This document shows, one piece after another, positions 51,342-60,484 of a DNA stretch of 64,000 bases (within the stretch, counting starts at the first letter, position 1; every line of letters begins with the position of its first letter). The DNA comes from JBEBVQ01 sp964527735. GTDB lineage: Bacteria; Bacteroidota; Bacteroidia; Chitinophagales; Chitinophagaceae. The position numbers and the translations under genes were made by a program. The stretch is from NCBI GenBank assembly GCA_964527735.1, contig CAZGPG010000008.1, positions 62,001 through 126,000 of the forward strand. Reading direction: 5' to 3'. Below the pieces are notes generated by a model, which was not told the origin of the DNA, searched no databases, and worked only from the letters and a program-made list of their open reading frames with translations.

Positions 51342-51402
51342 AATGTGTTGAATGTGTTAAATGTGGGGAATGTGATAACACATTTGTCACATTCAACACA
51401 TT
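51342..51402. repeat. Intergenic hairpin repeat AATGTGTTGAATGTG
   Basis: AATGTGTTGAATGTG (51342-51356) is perfectly inverted at 51388-51402, with further AATGTG units between. Same family as 63819-63889. Confidence 0.6.
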
Positions 51403-51491
51403 TTCAAGCAAGATTGGCTAATTCAAAATCAAAAATAGCGCCTTCAGTTTACGAAAGGAAATAATACAAGGGGGATTATAAACGGGATTTT

Positions 51492-51794
51492 TTAATAATC
51501 AATGCTGGCCTGGATGCCACGGTCAATGAGCGCTTCGGCTTGCGGACGGAGTATATCAAAGCTTCCTTTTTTAACGCCATATTTACCCTGATGATGGATG
51601 ATCAGCGCACATTGTTCGGCCTGCTGGGGCGAATGACCGCAGATATCGATCAGTGATTCAATCACATGGTCGAATGTGTTTACATTATCGTTCCAGACGA
51701 TCAGGTTATGCAACTGATCTTCCAGCACCGCTATATCCGTATTTTGCTGTTCTTTCCATTGAGTCCCCGGAAGATCAGATCGTACAGCATTCAT
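51492..51794 (-). CDS. clpS: ATP-dependent Clp protease adaptor ClpS
   Basis: 100 residues from the ATG at 51794 (MNAVRSDLPG). A longer frame to 51845 is rejected because a TAGCTTTG -7-like motif lies inside it at 51813-51820. The ClpS core is HNLIVWNDNVNTFDHVIESL (about 30-49), then the HSPQQAEQCALIIHHQGKYG segment. ClpS hands N-end-rule substrates to ClpA/ClpC-ClpP. It is a single gene ending after a normal-length domain. The assignment is firm. Confidence 0.92.
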   Translation of the reverse strand: MNAVRSDLPGTQWKEQQNTDIAVLEDQLHNLIVWNDNVNTFDHVIESLIDICGHSPQQAEQCALIIHHQGKYGVKKGSFDILRPQAEALIDRGIQASIDY

Positions 51795-51852
51795 ATATTC
51801 AACTGTTTTGCACAAAGCTAATAATAATATTTCGACTGTTGACACTACCCTG

Positions 51853-52491
51853 TCAATCTGCCAACCCCAACTCCAGTGCTTTTTTTATCAGACTGGCCAT
51901 ATTCTTCACCTCCAGTTTCATGAAGAGATTGGTACGGTAATATTCCACGGTACGCAGGCCGATGAACAGTTTCTCCGATATTTCCTGGATGGTATCTCCG
52001 GCTACCGTAAGCCTGAGGATTTCCTGTTCTCTCGGCGTGAGCGTAGGTTTTAATGCCGCTTCTTTTTTCATCCGGGAGGTAAACTCGTCCAGCTTTTCCG
52101 CCAGCGCAGGATCCGTAAATCTTTCACCGTTATAAACCGTTTCAATGGCTTTGATCACCATTTCCGGGTCCGTATTTTTCAGCAGGTAACCGGATACACC
52201 CAGACGGAACATATTGTGGGCATAAAAAGTACTGTTCAGGTTGGTCAGCACCAATATCCGGATACCGGGATATTTCTTCAGGATGACCGGCGCCAGCTCG
52301 TCTCCCGTTTTACCAGGTAACTGGATGTCGAGCAGCAACACATCCGGCTGCTCCTGCCGGAGTCCTTCCAGAAGTGCCTCTCCGGACGGGTAAGTGCCGG
52401 CCAGGGTTATGTGGGGATATACGGGGAGCATATTCCGTAATCCGCCGATGATCATCGGGTGATCATCCGCTATGGTGATGCGTATGTTCAT
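51853..52491 (-). CDS. LuxR/NarL-type response regulator, module 2
   Basis: 212 residues from the ATG at 52491 (MNIRITIADDHPM); the upstream extension lies in the kinase gene. Receiver domain with the phosphoacceptor in VLLLDIQLPGKTG (about D53), and LuxR-type helix-turn-helix at about 145-205 (LTPREQEILRLTVAGDTIQE, then LFIGLRTVEYYRTNLFMKLE). It overlaps the module 2 kinase gene by 29 bases. Close paralogue of the regulator at 46461-47105 (GGLRNML, GYLLKNTD). The pair is cognate. Confidence 0.92.
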   Translation of the reverse strand: MNIRITIADDHPMIIGGLRNMLPVYPHITLAGTYPSGEALLEGLRQEQPDVLLLDIQLPGKTGDELAPVILKKYPGIRILVLTNLNSTFYAHNMFRLGVSGYLLKNTDPEMVIKAIETVYNGERFTDPALAEKLDEFTSRMKKEAALKPTLTPREQEILRLTVAGDTIQEISEKLFIGLRTVEYYRTNLFMKLEVKNMASLIKKALELGLAD

Positions 52492-54433
52492 GATTGGCCC
52501 GGGGTATTTTCCTGATATCAAGCTCAATATACGCGGTAGTTCCCATTCCCGGAGCAGATTCAATAGAAAAATATCCGTTCAATGTCCGCACCCGTGTTTC
52601 GATGTTTTGCAGACCAAGCCCTTTTCCCTTCTGCCGTTCAAACCCCACTCCGTCATCTTCGACCGATATGTACAGGATATCACCTTTCCGCCGGATCTGG
52701 ATGTCGGCTCTTGCGGCATGAGCATATTTGACGGTATTCTGCATCAGTTCCTGGATGATTCGATAAAGGGAAAGCTCTGTGCTTTTATCAAGCTGCTCAA
52801 TATCGCCCTGGAACTGCAGGGTGATCCGGAGCTTATCTGCACCTTCCAGTTGGGCACAGTATAGCTGCAGCGCTTCGGGCAGGGTGTGCTTCAGCAAAAT
52901 GTCGGGCATGAGGTTGTGGGCGGTTTTATGGATTTCCGTACCCATCTGGTACAGCATGTTCATAATGCTTTCGAGGTCTTCCGGCAGGGATGTCTTTCCC
53001 GGTTGCTTCTGAATGGTTTTCAGGTTCATTTTGATCCCCGTCAGCATACCGCCAATACCATCGTGCAGTTCCCTCGATATACGGCCCCGTTCTTTTTCTT
53101 CACCGGTCATCATAGCCTTCAGCCGTTCGATCTCCCGGTCGCGCACTCCGATTTTCTGCCGGTACCGGTATAGACCCAGCAATACAGCGCCCATCAGCAG
53201 GACGCTACCCGTGATGATACCGATCAGTGTGTTTTTTTGTGACAGGCTTTTTTCCTGCCGGATGATCTGCAGTTCTTTTTGTGTAAGCTCATTGTTTTTT
53301 TGTGCTGTCTCATATTTTATCTCCAATTCCTTGATCATACGCAGCTTTTCCACATTTAACATACTGTCTTTTTCCTGCTGGTACATGCGCTGGTATTTGA
53401 GCGCCCTGGGGTACGCTCCTGTGGCTTCATACAGTGCAGTAAGTGTGGCATATGCCTGATCTTTTGCTCCCGGCATACCGGTCTGGTCAGCTTTTTCCAA
53501 AGATGACAGTAAGATTTTTTCAGCAGCTTTGTAGGATTTAAGATGGAATAAGGCCGTTCCCAGATGATAACCGGGTGTAATAGATCCGTAATAAGGATGT
53601 GTCACGCTGCTTTTCTCCAGGGCCCGCTGAAAATAATCCGCTGCTTGCCGGTATTCCCGTCGCTGCATTAACAATTCACCGATATTGGTCAGGCATGTTT
53701 GTGCCATGCTTGTATACCCCTTTCGGGTGGCCAGGGCAAGCCCCGACCGGAAGCATCGTTCAGCGCTGTCCGTTTTCCCTAAAGCTGCATAAGCGCTGCC
53801 TTTATTGATATACGATGCAGCCATGGCAGTGGTATTGTTCCTGACCCGCCCGATTTCCCCCGACAGCCCGGCATGCAGCAGTGCCTGCCGGGGATTGCCG
53901 AATTGCATCTGGAGAGAGGCCAGATTGTTATGTATACTGGCGATAAGGCTCATATGCTCCGGCCTGTTTTTCTGTAACAATGAAAGCGCTTTATAGTAAC
54001 ATTCATTTGCGTTGGTGTACACACCTTTTTGATGCCAGCTGACGCCCATATGCAGGTAGAGGGTAGGCAGGGCTTTGGAAGACGTTCCTGCTCTCAGGCA
54101 GAAGGGGAATGCTTCCCGGTAACAGGCAAATCCCTGCTCATAGTCGCCCAGGTCGGTGGCTACAAGCCCTGCATGTGCCAGCGCCAGGCCGGTACCGGTT
54201 TCGAAACCTATGGCCCGGCTGACCCGTTCAGCCTCACGAAACAACTTCAGCGCGCTGTCCGGCAGTCTGTATTGCAAGGGCATACCTCTCCTGATCAGAT
54301 CATATACCTGCATAGTGTCTTCCGTATATGCGGGGTAATGCAGAGAGGGCTTTTCCTGTGATGCGACGTTTCCCCGGCCAGAGAGGAAAAAAGTCACAGT
54401 GAGGAACAAGGCCGACAGCAGTAGTCTGTTCAT
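52463..54433 (-). CDS. TPR sensor histidine kinase (HisKA_3 type), module 2
   Basis: 656 residues from the ATG at 54433 (MNRLLLSALFLTVTFFLSG), giving a signal peptide; the ATG at 54478 is less likely. Periplasmic TPR repeats lie at about 60-365 (GDYEQGFACYREAFPFCLRA, and others). A membrane helix is at about 400-420, then a coiled coil and HisKA_3 box with H457 (ISRELHDGIGGMLTGIKMN), and the ATPase domain (NTVKYAH, EDDGVGF, GLGLQNIETRV). It has the same order as the kinase at 44464-46470 and clear similarity. Divergent from the SBBP/T9SS gene at 54599 with a 165-base shared region. Confidence 0.9.
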   Translation of the reverse strand: MNRLLLSALFLTVTFFLSGRGNVASQEKPSLHYPAYTEDTMQVYDLIRRGMPLQYRLPDSALKLFREAERVSRAIGFETGTGLALAHAGLVATDLGDYEQGFACYREAFPFCLRAGTSSKALPTLYLHMGVSWHQKGVYTNANECYYKALSLLQKNRPEHMSLIASIHNNLASLQMQFGNPRQALLHAGLSGEIGRVRNNTTAMAASYINKGSAYAALGKTDSAERCFRSGLALATRKGYTSMAQTCLTNIGELLMQRREYRQAADYFQRALEKSSVTHPYYGSITPGYHLGTALFHLKSYKAAEKILLSSLEKADQTGMPGAKDQAYATLTALYEATGAYPRALKYQRMYQQEKDSMLNVEKLRMIKELEIKYETAQKNNELTQKELQIIRQEKSLSQKNTLIGIITGSVLLMGAVLLGLYRYRQKIGVRDREIERLKAMMTGEEKERGRISRELHDGIGGMLTGIKMNLKTIQKQPGKTSLPEDLESIMNMLYQMGTEIHKTAHNLMPDILLKHTLPEALQLYCAQLEGADKLRITLQFQGDIEQLDKSTELSLYRIIQELMQNTVKYAHAARADIQIRRKGDILYISVEDDGVGFERQKGKGLGLQNIETRVRTLNGYFSIESAPGMGTTAYIELDIRKIPRANHEHTHHHSG

Positions 54434-54598
54434 GATTTCATAAAATAACAAAAAAATCCGGAAAGGTTCATTGTTCATTAACCCTATACAGTTTACCCAT
54501 AAAACTATCCGTGAAATCCGAAAAAGGATATTGCGTGGTACGGTGTTTTTTTGTACGTGTTCAACTTATTGTCAAACAAGTTAACTAAAAAAAGAATT

Positions 54599-56854
54599 AT
54601 GAGTATACAAAAATACAAACTGAAACCGGGTGTTATCCTGGCGTTGTCATGTTTGCTTGGCTTTTCCGTACAGTCGCAGGCTCAGGCGCCCGATCTGATG
54701 TGGGCAACGAATATCGGCGGCACCGGAACGGAAATAAGCAATGACATAGCTATAGACCCAGCAGGTAACATGTATATTGCCGGCTATTTTGCCAGCGACG
54801 CTATAGATTTTGACCCGCTCGGAGGAACGGGCGTCATATTATCAACCAAGGGAGGGGATGATGGGTTTATATCAAAAATGGATCCCAATGGACACCTTGT
54901 GTGGGTAAAGCAAATAGGCAATACCGGCACCTCCGGTACGGAAGCAGTCTTGGCGATTGCCCTGGATGACACAGGGAATGTCTATGTTACCGGCTATTTT
55001 AACGGCACTGCGGATTTTGATCCCGGCACCGGCGCTGCTGATACATTCTTTATGACACGGACAGGAACCAGTAATAACAATGACATCTTTGTACTGAAGC
55101 TGGATAATAACGGCAACTTTGTCTGGGCGGTTTCTATGGGCGGAACCGGAAATGAACGGGGGCTTGCTATGGATGTAGACAGAGCCGGCAATGTGTATGT
55201 GGCGGGAGCGTTTAACACACCCAGTCCCGGCGCCTTTTTCGGCACTGTCGACACGCTGATCACTACCCGCAACGCTGCGGGAACGAGCAATAGTGTAGAT
55301 GCGTTTATATGCCGGGTAAATGCCTCAGGTGATATATCCTGGGTTAAACAGATCGGAGGATATGGAGCCGACGCCCTGAACGGCGTGGTTGCCGATGATT
55401 ACGGAAATGTTTTTATCACAGGTGGATTTGTAGATACAGCGAGATTTGGCGATGCTTATACCCTTATAGGAAATCCCGGCAATAACCAGGACGGATACGT
55501 TGCCCGGATGGATGCTGCTACGGGTAACTTTATCTGGATACACGGGATAGGCGGCCCCGAAGGGGGCGACCGCGGCGAAAAGATCGTTACAGACAATATG
55601 GGTCATATATACATCACCGGCGCTTTCCGGGGGACGGCCAATTTTGATCCTAATGGCAGCTATCCACTTACGGCAACACCTAACAAAGTCGTAGGAGGAC
55701 AAGAAGTGGATGATATATTTGTTGCCAAATGGGATACCGCCGGCAATTTTATCTGGACAAACAGTTGGGGTGGAGGAACGGCCGATTATGGGCAAGACCT
55801 CGTTTTGGATGGTATAGGAAATATTTATGTGGTATGTGATTATGGCGACACCGTGGACTTCGGGAATTTCAATTTAGCGTCCCTGGGTAATGATGTGGCC
55901 ATCCTCAAGCTGGATACCGCGGGTAGCCTGCAATGGGCCGGCGGTGTAGGCGGCAATTCATTTGATCATGTGTATGGTGTGGCTGCAGACGGGTTGGGGA
56001 ATGTGTATATAACGGGCAGGTACCAAAGCCATCTCAATACAGATTTCGATCCGGGACCTGGTGTATTCCCCATGCCCACAACCATGAATGCCGCCGGTAC
56101 AAGCGGTACTATCGATATGTTTGTAATGCGATTGTATGCATGTGTCAACGTAGCCGGCGTTACGATCAACGGACCGGATTCCATATGCCCCGGAAACACC
56201 TATACTTATGCGGTCGGCCCGGTACCGGGGGCGGTTTCCTATGAATGGGATTTCCCAGCCAGTTGGACCGTATCCGGATCAGGTAATAGCATGACGGTAA
56301 CAGTAGACGACAATACAGGGAATGTCAGCGTTTCGGTCAACGGCCTTTGTGATACGGCCCTGATAGACATGCCGGTGGTGCTGTCCATGCCCCCGCTCCA
56401 GATCACGGTGGATGAAAACATACTGGGAACGATCAGTGACGCCTATCTTTCCTGGCAATGGTATAAAGACGGAGCATCCATTGACGGCGCCACAGATCCA
56501 ACCTATACTGTTTTGGAAAACGCAACCTATTCCGTTGTCGTAACCGGCCCGGACGGCTGTACCGACTCCGCTGCATATACGGTAACGAATGTATCCGTTT
56601 CTGAATTATCGGGCGCCGGCGATATCCGGGTTTACCCGAACCCGGCAACCGGTGTGGTGCATATAGATGCTGCGGGCATGGCTTCGGTCAGTGTCAAAGG
56701 ACTTGACGGCAGAACATTACTGCTACACAAGGCTACCGGCAACCGTGATATTATAGACATATCCGGACTCATACCCGGCATTTATTTTCTGGAAATAACA
56801 GACCATTCCGGAGCACAGATCGGGCTGGAAAAGTTGGTGAAGACAGCCAGATAA
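54599..56854 (+). CDS. T9SS surface protein with seven SBBP-like repeats, module 2
   Basis: 751 residues from the ATG at 54599 (MSIQKYKLK), with a signal peptide ending near QSQAQ. Seven repeats at about 30-510 open with W-x-x-x-(I/M/W)GG and carry DxxGN(V/I)Y(V/I)(A/T)G; several end in DFDP. A PKD-like domain follows (INGPDSICPGNTYTYAVGPV), then an Ig-like part and a type A sorting domain (VYPNPATGVVHIDAA, LIPGIYFLEITD). The layout matches the protein at 41057-43966 except that the DUF7948 domain is missing. A terminator follows at 56897. Exported by Sec and T9SS; activity unknown. Confidence 0.85.
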   Translation: MSIQKYKLKPGVILALSCLLGFSVQSQAQAPDLMWATNIGGTGTEISNDIAIDPAGNMYIAGYFASDAIDFDPLGGTGVILSTKGGDDGFISKMDPNGHLVWVKQIGNTGTSGTEAVLAIALDDTGNVYVTGYFNGTADFDPGTGAADTFFMTRTGTSNNNDIFVLKLDNNGNFVWAVSMGGTGNERGLAMDVDRAGNVYVAGAFNTPSPGAFFGTVDTLITTRNAAGTSNSVDAFICRVNASGDISWVKQIGGYGADALNGVVADDYGNVFITGGFVDTARFGDAYTLIGNPGNNQDGYVARMDAATGNFIWIHGIGGPEGGDRGEKIVTDNMGHIYITGAFRGTANFDPNGSYPLTATPNKVVGGQEVDDIFVAKWDTAGNFIWTNSWGGGTADYGQDLVLDGIGNIYVVCDYGDTVDFGNFNLASLGNDVAILKLDTAGSLQWAGGVGGNSFDHVYGVAADGLGNVYITGRYQSHLNTDFDPGPGVFPMPTTMNAAGTSGTIDMFVMRLYACVNVAGVTINGPDSICPGNTYTYAVGPVPGAVSYEWDFPASWTVSGSGNSMTVTVDDNTGNVSVSVNGLCDTALIDMPVVLSMPPLQITVDENILGTISDAYLSWQWYKDGASIDGATDPTYTVLENATYSVVVTGPDGCTDSAAYTVTNVSVSELSGAGDIRVYPNPATGVVHIDAAGMASVSVKGLDGRTLLLHKATGNRDIIDISGLIPGIYFLEITDHSGAQIGLEKLVKTAR

Positions 56855-56896
56855 CAGTATTGCATACACTGCTCCCGGCTGATATTCCTATACCAA

Positions 56897-56926
56897 ATGA
56901 GGTTGCTTTTGCGACCTCATTTTTTC
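56897..56926 (+). terminator. Rho-independent terminator
   Basis: ATGAGGTTGC (56897-56906) pairs with GCGACCTCAT (56911-56920) around TTTT and runs into TTTTTT. Confidence 0.85.
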
Positions 56927-56928
56927 TT

Positions 56929-56979
56929 TAATGATCAATTGTTAATGATTAATGCGAAATCATTAACAATTGATCATTA
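56929..56979. repeat. 22-bp perfect inverted repeat
   Basis: TAATGATCAATTGTTAATGA and so on (56929-56950) is perfectly inverted at 56958-56979 with a 7-base loop. It lies between the SBBP protein terminator and the dusB stop and could serve as the dusB-side terminator hairpin. Confidence 0.65.
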
Positions 56980-57034
56980 ACCATTAACCACTATGTGAAA
57001 TGACTGCTGAAGAAAAAAGACGCTACACCTCCGG

Positions 57035-58024
57035 TTATGGCATTACCCCTGCATAATGCAGCGCTATCTCATCCATAACCTGCTGCAGTTGAGCAAGATC
57101 GCCGGTGGTAACGAGTTGCGAACGGAAATGTTTGATATCCGGCAATCCTTTTAGATAGTTGCCGTAATGGCGGCGCATTTCAAGCATACCGAGGGTCTCT
57201 CCCTTCCATTGCACAGAGCCGAGCAGATGCTTGCGGCAGGCGGCAATACGCTCTTCAACAGAGGGTGGCGGTAATATCTCCCCGGTGGCAACGTAATGTT
57301 TGATCTCCCGGAATATCCAGGGGTAGCCGATGGCGGCACGCCCGATCATAATGCCGTCCACGCCGTAACGGTTCCGGTATTCGAGCGCCTTTTCCGGAGT
57401 GTCGATATCGCCGTTGCCGAATATAGGTATTTGGATACGCGGATTATCGCGCACCTTACCGATCAGCGTCCAGTCGGCATCTCCTTTATACATCTGGGTG
57501 CGGGTACGGCCATGGATTGCCAGCGCCTGTACGCCCACATCCTGCAGGCGTTCCGCCACTTCTTCAATATTTTTGGTGCTATCGTCCCAGCCCAGACGGG
57601 TTTTTACGGTCACCGGCAGGCGGGTATTCTTTACCACTGCGCGTGTAAGCCGCACCATCAGGTCAATATCCTTCAGCACACCGGCTCCGGCGCCCTTGCA
57701 TACCACTTTCTTTACCGGGCATCCGAAGTTGATATCCAGCAGGTCGGGATTGGTGGCGTCTACGATTTGGGCCGAGAGCGCCATCGCTTCTTCATCTCCG
57801 CCGAATATCTGTATACCGACAGGACGTTCTTCTTCGAATATATCCAGCTTTTTGCGGCTCTTGATCGCGTCGCGGATCAGACCTTCGGAAGAAATAAATT
57901 CCGTGTACATCAGGTCGGCGCCGTGCTCCTTGCATACAATGCGGAATGGAGGGTCGCTTACATCTTCCATAGGCGCCAGCAGCAATGGGAACTCCCCCAG
58001 TTCAATATCTCCGATCCTTACCAT
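57035..58024 (-). CDS. dusB: tRNA-dihydrouridine synthase (DusB type)
   Basis: 329 residues from the ATG at 58024 (MVRIGDIELG); the longer frame crosses a TAACTTTG -7-like motif at 58037-58044. The FMN-binding barrel shows PLLLAPMEDVSDPPFRIVCK (about 14-33), the active-site Cys in NFGCPVKKVVCKGAGAGVL (about 95-113), and VKTRLGWDD. It reduces uridine to dihydrouridine in tRNA. Located directly downstream of the ketosynthase cluster, but functionally unrelated. The assignment is secure. Confidence 0.93.
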   Translation of the reverse strand: MVRIGDIELGEFPLLLAPMEDVSDPPFRIVCKEHGADLMYTEFISSEGLIRDAIKSRKKLDIFEEERPVGIQIFGGDEEAMALSAQIVDATNPDLLDINFGCPVKKVVCKGAGAGVLKDIDLMVRLTRAVVKNTRLPVTVKTRLGWDDSTKNIEEVAERLQDVGVQALAIHGRTRTQMYKGDADWTLIGKVRDNPRIQIPIFGNGDIDTPEKALEYRNRYGVDGIMIGRAAIGYPWIFREIKHYVATGEILPPPSVEERIAACRKHLLGSVQWKGETLGMLEMRRHYGNYLKGLPDIKHFRSQLVTTGDLAQLQQVMDEIALHYAGVMP

Positions 58025-58070
58025 ACAGAAAAACAGCAAAGTTACGGAAATCTGATCGCCGGTATATCAT

Positions 58071-59084
58071 CTACCGCTCCAGATACCAGCAGCTATAATG
58101 ATCCAGGTAATTATTGATAAAAATGATCCGCCGGGCGCCGCCGGATACGGCATCATACATCAGCAGCCCGAGACCAATGGCCGCTGCAGTTGCATATTCC
58201 CCGCTCAGGTGCTTAAAACCGGACTGAGTGGCTCTTTTGAAATGGTCATTTCTGATATGATCGTACACCCCACTCCACCGTTCATCTCCGTTCATACCGA
58301 GCAGTACAAACTCAATTTCATCTTCCATTACCGGAAGCGAAGCAATAAACTGATCCAGTTGCTGTGTCGTTTCCTGCTCCGTACGGGCGACAAAAAGATG
58401 CAGGCTTTTTACATGGAGAAATGCCTCTGTCAACGGACGAGTGGTGACCGTAAAGAAACCGGCGCCTTCTCCGGCAACACTTCCCTTCCGGGATTCTTCA
58501 TATAATGACGTATTGTTAACAGGATGATCGCAATATATACCACCCCGTTGCATCAGCAGCAGGCTGGTATCCGTAAGCTCGTCAATACCACCGGCCAGTA
58601 CAACATGTTCCGGATGTTCATTCAGGTAAAGCCGGGCATTCAGCAGCGCGTGCTCAAAAGAATGACCGCGGTGGACAAATGTGAGGTTGTGACCATTGCA
58701 GCCAAGCAGCAGCGCAATCTGCCCCCCTACGGTATTATGTGTAGATTGTATAAAAGCGGTAGGCGTCAGTTGCTGCTCTTCACGCTCGATCATACGACCG
58801 AGGAATTGCTCCGTATCATACAGGCAGCCCAAAGCCGTACCGACCGACAGAGCATCCGGCACTACAACACCGGATTTCGCCAGGCAGGTTTTGGCAGCCG
58901 CTACACCCATCCGCACCGCCTTGCTCATCCGCCGCAATTGCATCGGCGGGATCAGCCCGGTATAATCCGGTTCCCTGGCTTCCAGGCGGTCGGTATGCCA
59001 CGATATATCGGCTTTCAGAAAATCATCTGCCGCATTACTGCCCGCAGCACAGATCAGCCCCGTCCCGTTGATATACAGATCCAT
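58071..59084 (-). CDS. Ketosynthase-like chain-length-factor-type protein
   Basis: 337 residues of the beta-ketoacyl synthase fold (YINGTGLICAAGSNAADDFL, SVGTALGCLYDTEQFLGRMI). The active-site Cys position reads NLTFVHRGHSFEHAL instead of a TACSS motif, and the usual HGTGT motif is missing (ELVLLGMNGDE type). One histidine motif remains (KHLSGEYATAAA). This is the pattern of a chain-length factor, the inactive partner of a heterodimeric ketosynthase. The active partner is the next gene upstream (59275-60477). Similar pairs make aryl polyene/flexirubin pigments in Bacteroidota. No acyl carrier protein is visible nearby. Confidence 0.8.
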   Translation of the reverse strand: MDLYINGTGLICAAGSNAADDFLKADISWHTDRLEAREPDYTGLIPPMQLRRMSKAVRMGVAAAKTCLAKSGVVVPDALSVGTALGCLYDTEQFLGRMIEREEQQLTPTAFIQSTHNTVGGQIALLLGCNGHNLTFVHRGHSFEHALLNARLYLNEHPEHVVLAGGIDELTDTSLLLMQRGGIYCDHPVNNTSLYEESRKGSVAGEGAGFFTVTTRPLTEAFLHVKSLHLFVARTEQETTQQLDQFIASLPVMEDEIEFVLLGMNGDERWSGVYDHIRNDHFKRATQSGFKHLSGEYATAAAIGLGLLMYDAVSGGARRIIFINNYLDHYSCWYLER

Positions 59085-59114
59085 TATTCTGATTTGAAAA
59101 TTTGGGAATTTGAA

Positions 59115-59230
59115 AATGAATGAGCGCCCCTGAAAGGGAGGCGATCACATCGTTGTAATACCTGCACCTCTGTCCGTATCAGGATGTGATCGTCCCTCAT
59201 TGAGGAGGGAGTGAGGGAGGTGTTCTTGTT
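59115..59230. repeat. Intergenic inverted repeat between the two ketosynthase genes
   Basis: GGGAGGCGATCACATC is followed after about 40 bases by GATGTGATCGTCCCT, an imperfect inverted pair. A purine-rich stretch (GAGGAGGGAGTGAGGGAGG) follows. The 190-base gap interrupts the otherwise tight cluster. Confidence 0.45.
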
Positions 59231-59274
59231 GTCATAATCCCACATGATCACATTCCTGTGCTGACTGACCGGCA

Positions 59275-60477
59275 TCATCTGTCTGGTTTTGAGAAGATCA
59301 AAGATGAACAATTACCGCCAAATCCAAATGAGTTGGAGAGTATATGCCTTACATCCTGTCCGGTGCGGAGCGTTGTTACCGGCTGCCAGTCAAGGTCTTC
59401 CATTTGCCGCTGCCAGCGCAGGTTGGGAAAGATAACCCCGTCACGGATACTCACCGCACTGAATACCGCTTCCACACCGCCCGCCGCGCCAAGTGTATGA
59501 CCGGTGTACGCTTTGGTAGATGATGCGGGCGGTACGGCTCCGCCAAATACTTCTGTAATGGCCTTTCCTTCGGAGCTGTCATTATTCGCCGTACCGGTAC
59601 CGTGAAGATTAATATAATCAATATCAGCAGGCGATAATCCTGCACACGCAAGAGCGCCCTGCATCGCCAGTATATTCCCGGTGCCTTCCGGCGAAGATGC
59701 TGTCTGGTGATAGGCATCATTCGCATTGGCATAACCGCTGACCGTACATATTGCCTGAGCACCGCACTGCTGCATGGCCCGTTCATTCATTAATACCACA
59801 TAACCGGCCCCCTCGCCCAGGTTCAGTCCCCGGCGGTCATTATCAAAAGGACGACAGGGCTGCCGGTCGAGTATCATCAGTGAATTAAATCCGTTCAGGG
59901 TAAAAAGAGAAAGACTGTCTGCACCACCGGCAACAGCCACATCCAGCATCCCCGCACGTATCATCTGTACAGCCATCATAATGCTGTTTGCAGAAGAAGA
60001 ACAGGCTGTGCTTATTGTTGTAACAAAACCGCCGATCCCGAAATGACGGGCAACAAGCTCTGTGATGGCCCCGCATTCATGTGTGCATACCGCTTCAATT
60101 CCATCCACATTCCGGTCTTTCATAAAACGGGCATAGAAAGGCTCAGTAAGATCCATCCCCCCTACCGTGTTGGCAGAGAAAAAACCCGTACGCAATGATT
60201 TTATCGTTCCGCTGAACGGCTGCCAGGCCTCTTTTACAGCTATAGCGCTCAGCAAGGCCGTCCGGGGCCAATGACCCGGTACACCCGCCATTTCTGCCAG
60301 CTCTGTATTGGAAGACCGCACGGCGCCCACCGGCAATTCATCGCGCCAGCGTGTGGCCAGCGACGTGGAATAGCCGATCCCGCTCACACCATCAGACAAT
60401 GCAGCCGCACAAGACGCAGTATCATTGCCGATGGCCGTAATGATACCGGTATGTACGAGGTAGGCGGTTTGTTTCAT
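59275..60477 (-). CDS. Beta-ketoacyl-ACP synthase II-like ketosynthase
   Basis: 400 residues from the ATG at 60477 (MKQTAYLVHTGI). The active-site Cys is in TTISTACSSSANSIMMAVQM (about C165), and the two catalytic histidines are in INLHGTGTANND (about 296) and YTGHTLGAAGG (about 333). It condenses acyl-ACP with malonyl-ACP. It is probably the active half of a heterodimer with the protein at 58071-59084. The cluster context (halogenase-like, methyltransferase) suggests a secondary metabolite such as an aryl polyene or flexirubin rather than ordinary fatty acids. KAS family membership is secure. Confidence 0.9.
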   Translation of the reverse strand: MKQTAYLVHTGIITAIGNDTASCAAALSDGVSGIGYSTSLATRWRDELPVGAVRSSNTELAEMAGVPGHWPRTALLSAIAVKEAWQPFSGTIKSLRTGFFSANTVGGMDLTEPFYARFMKDRNVDGIEAVCTHECGAITELVARHFGIGGFVTTISTACSSSANSIMMAVQMIRAGMLDVAVAGGADSLSLFTLNGFNSLMILDRQPCRPFDNDRRGLNLGEGAGYVVLMNERAMQQCGAQAICTVSGYANANDAYHQTASSPEGTGNILAMQGALACAGLSPADIDYINLHGTGTANNDSSEGKAITEVFGGAVPPASSTKAYTGHTLGAAGGVEAVFSAVSIRDGVIFPNLRWQRQMEDLDWQPVTTLRTGQDVRHILSNSFGFGGNCSSLIFSKPDR

Positions 60478-60484
60478 AACTGGT

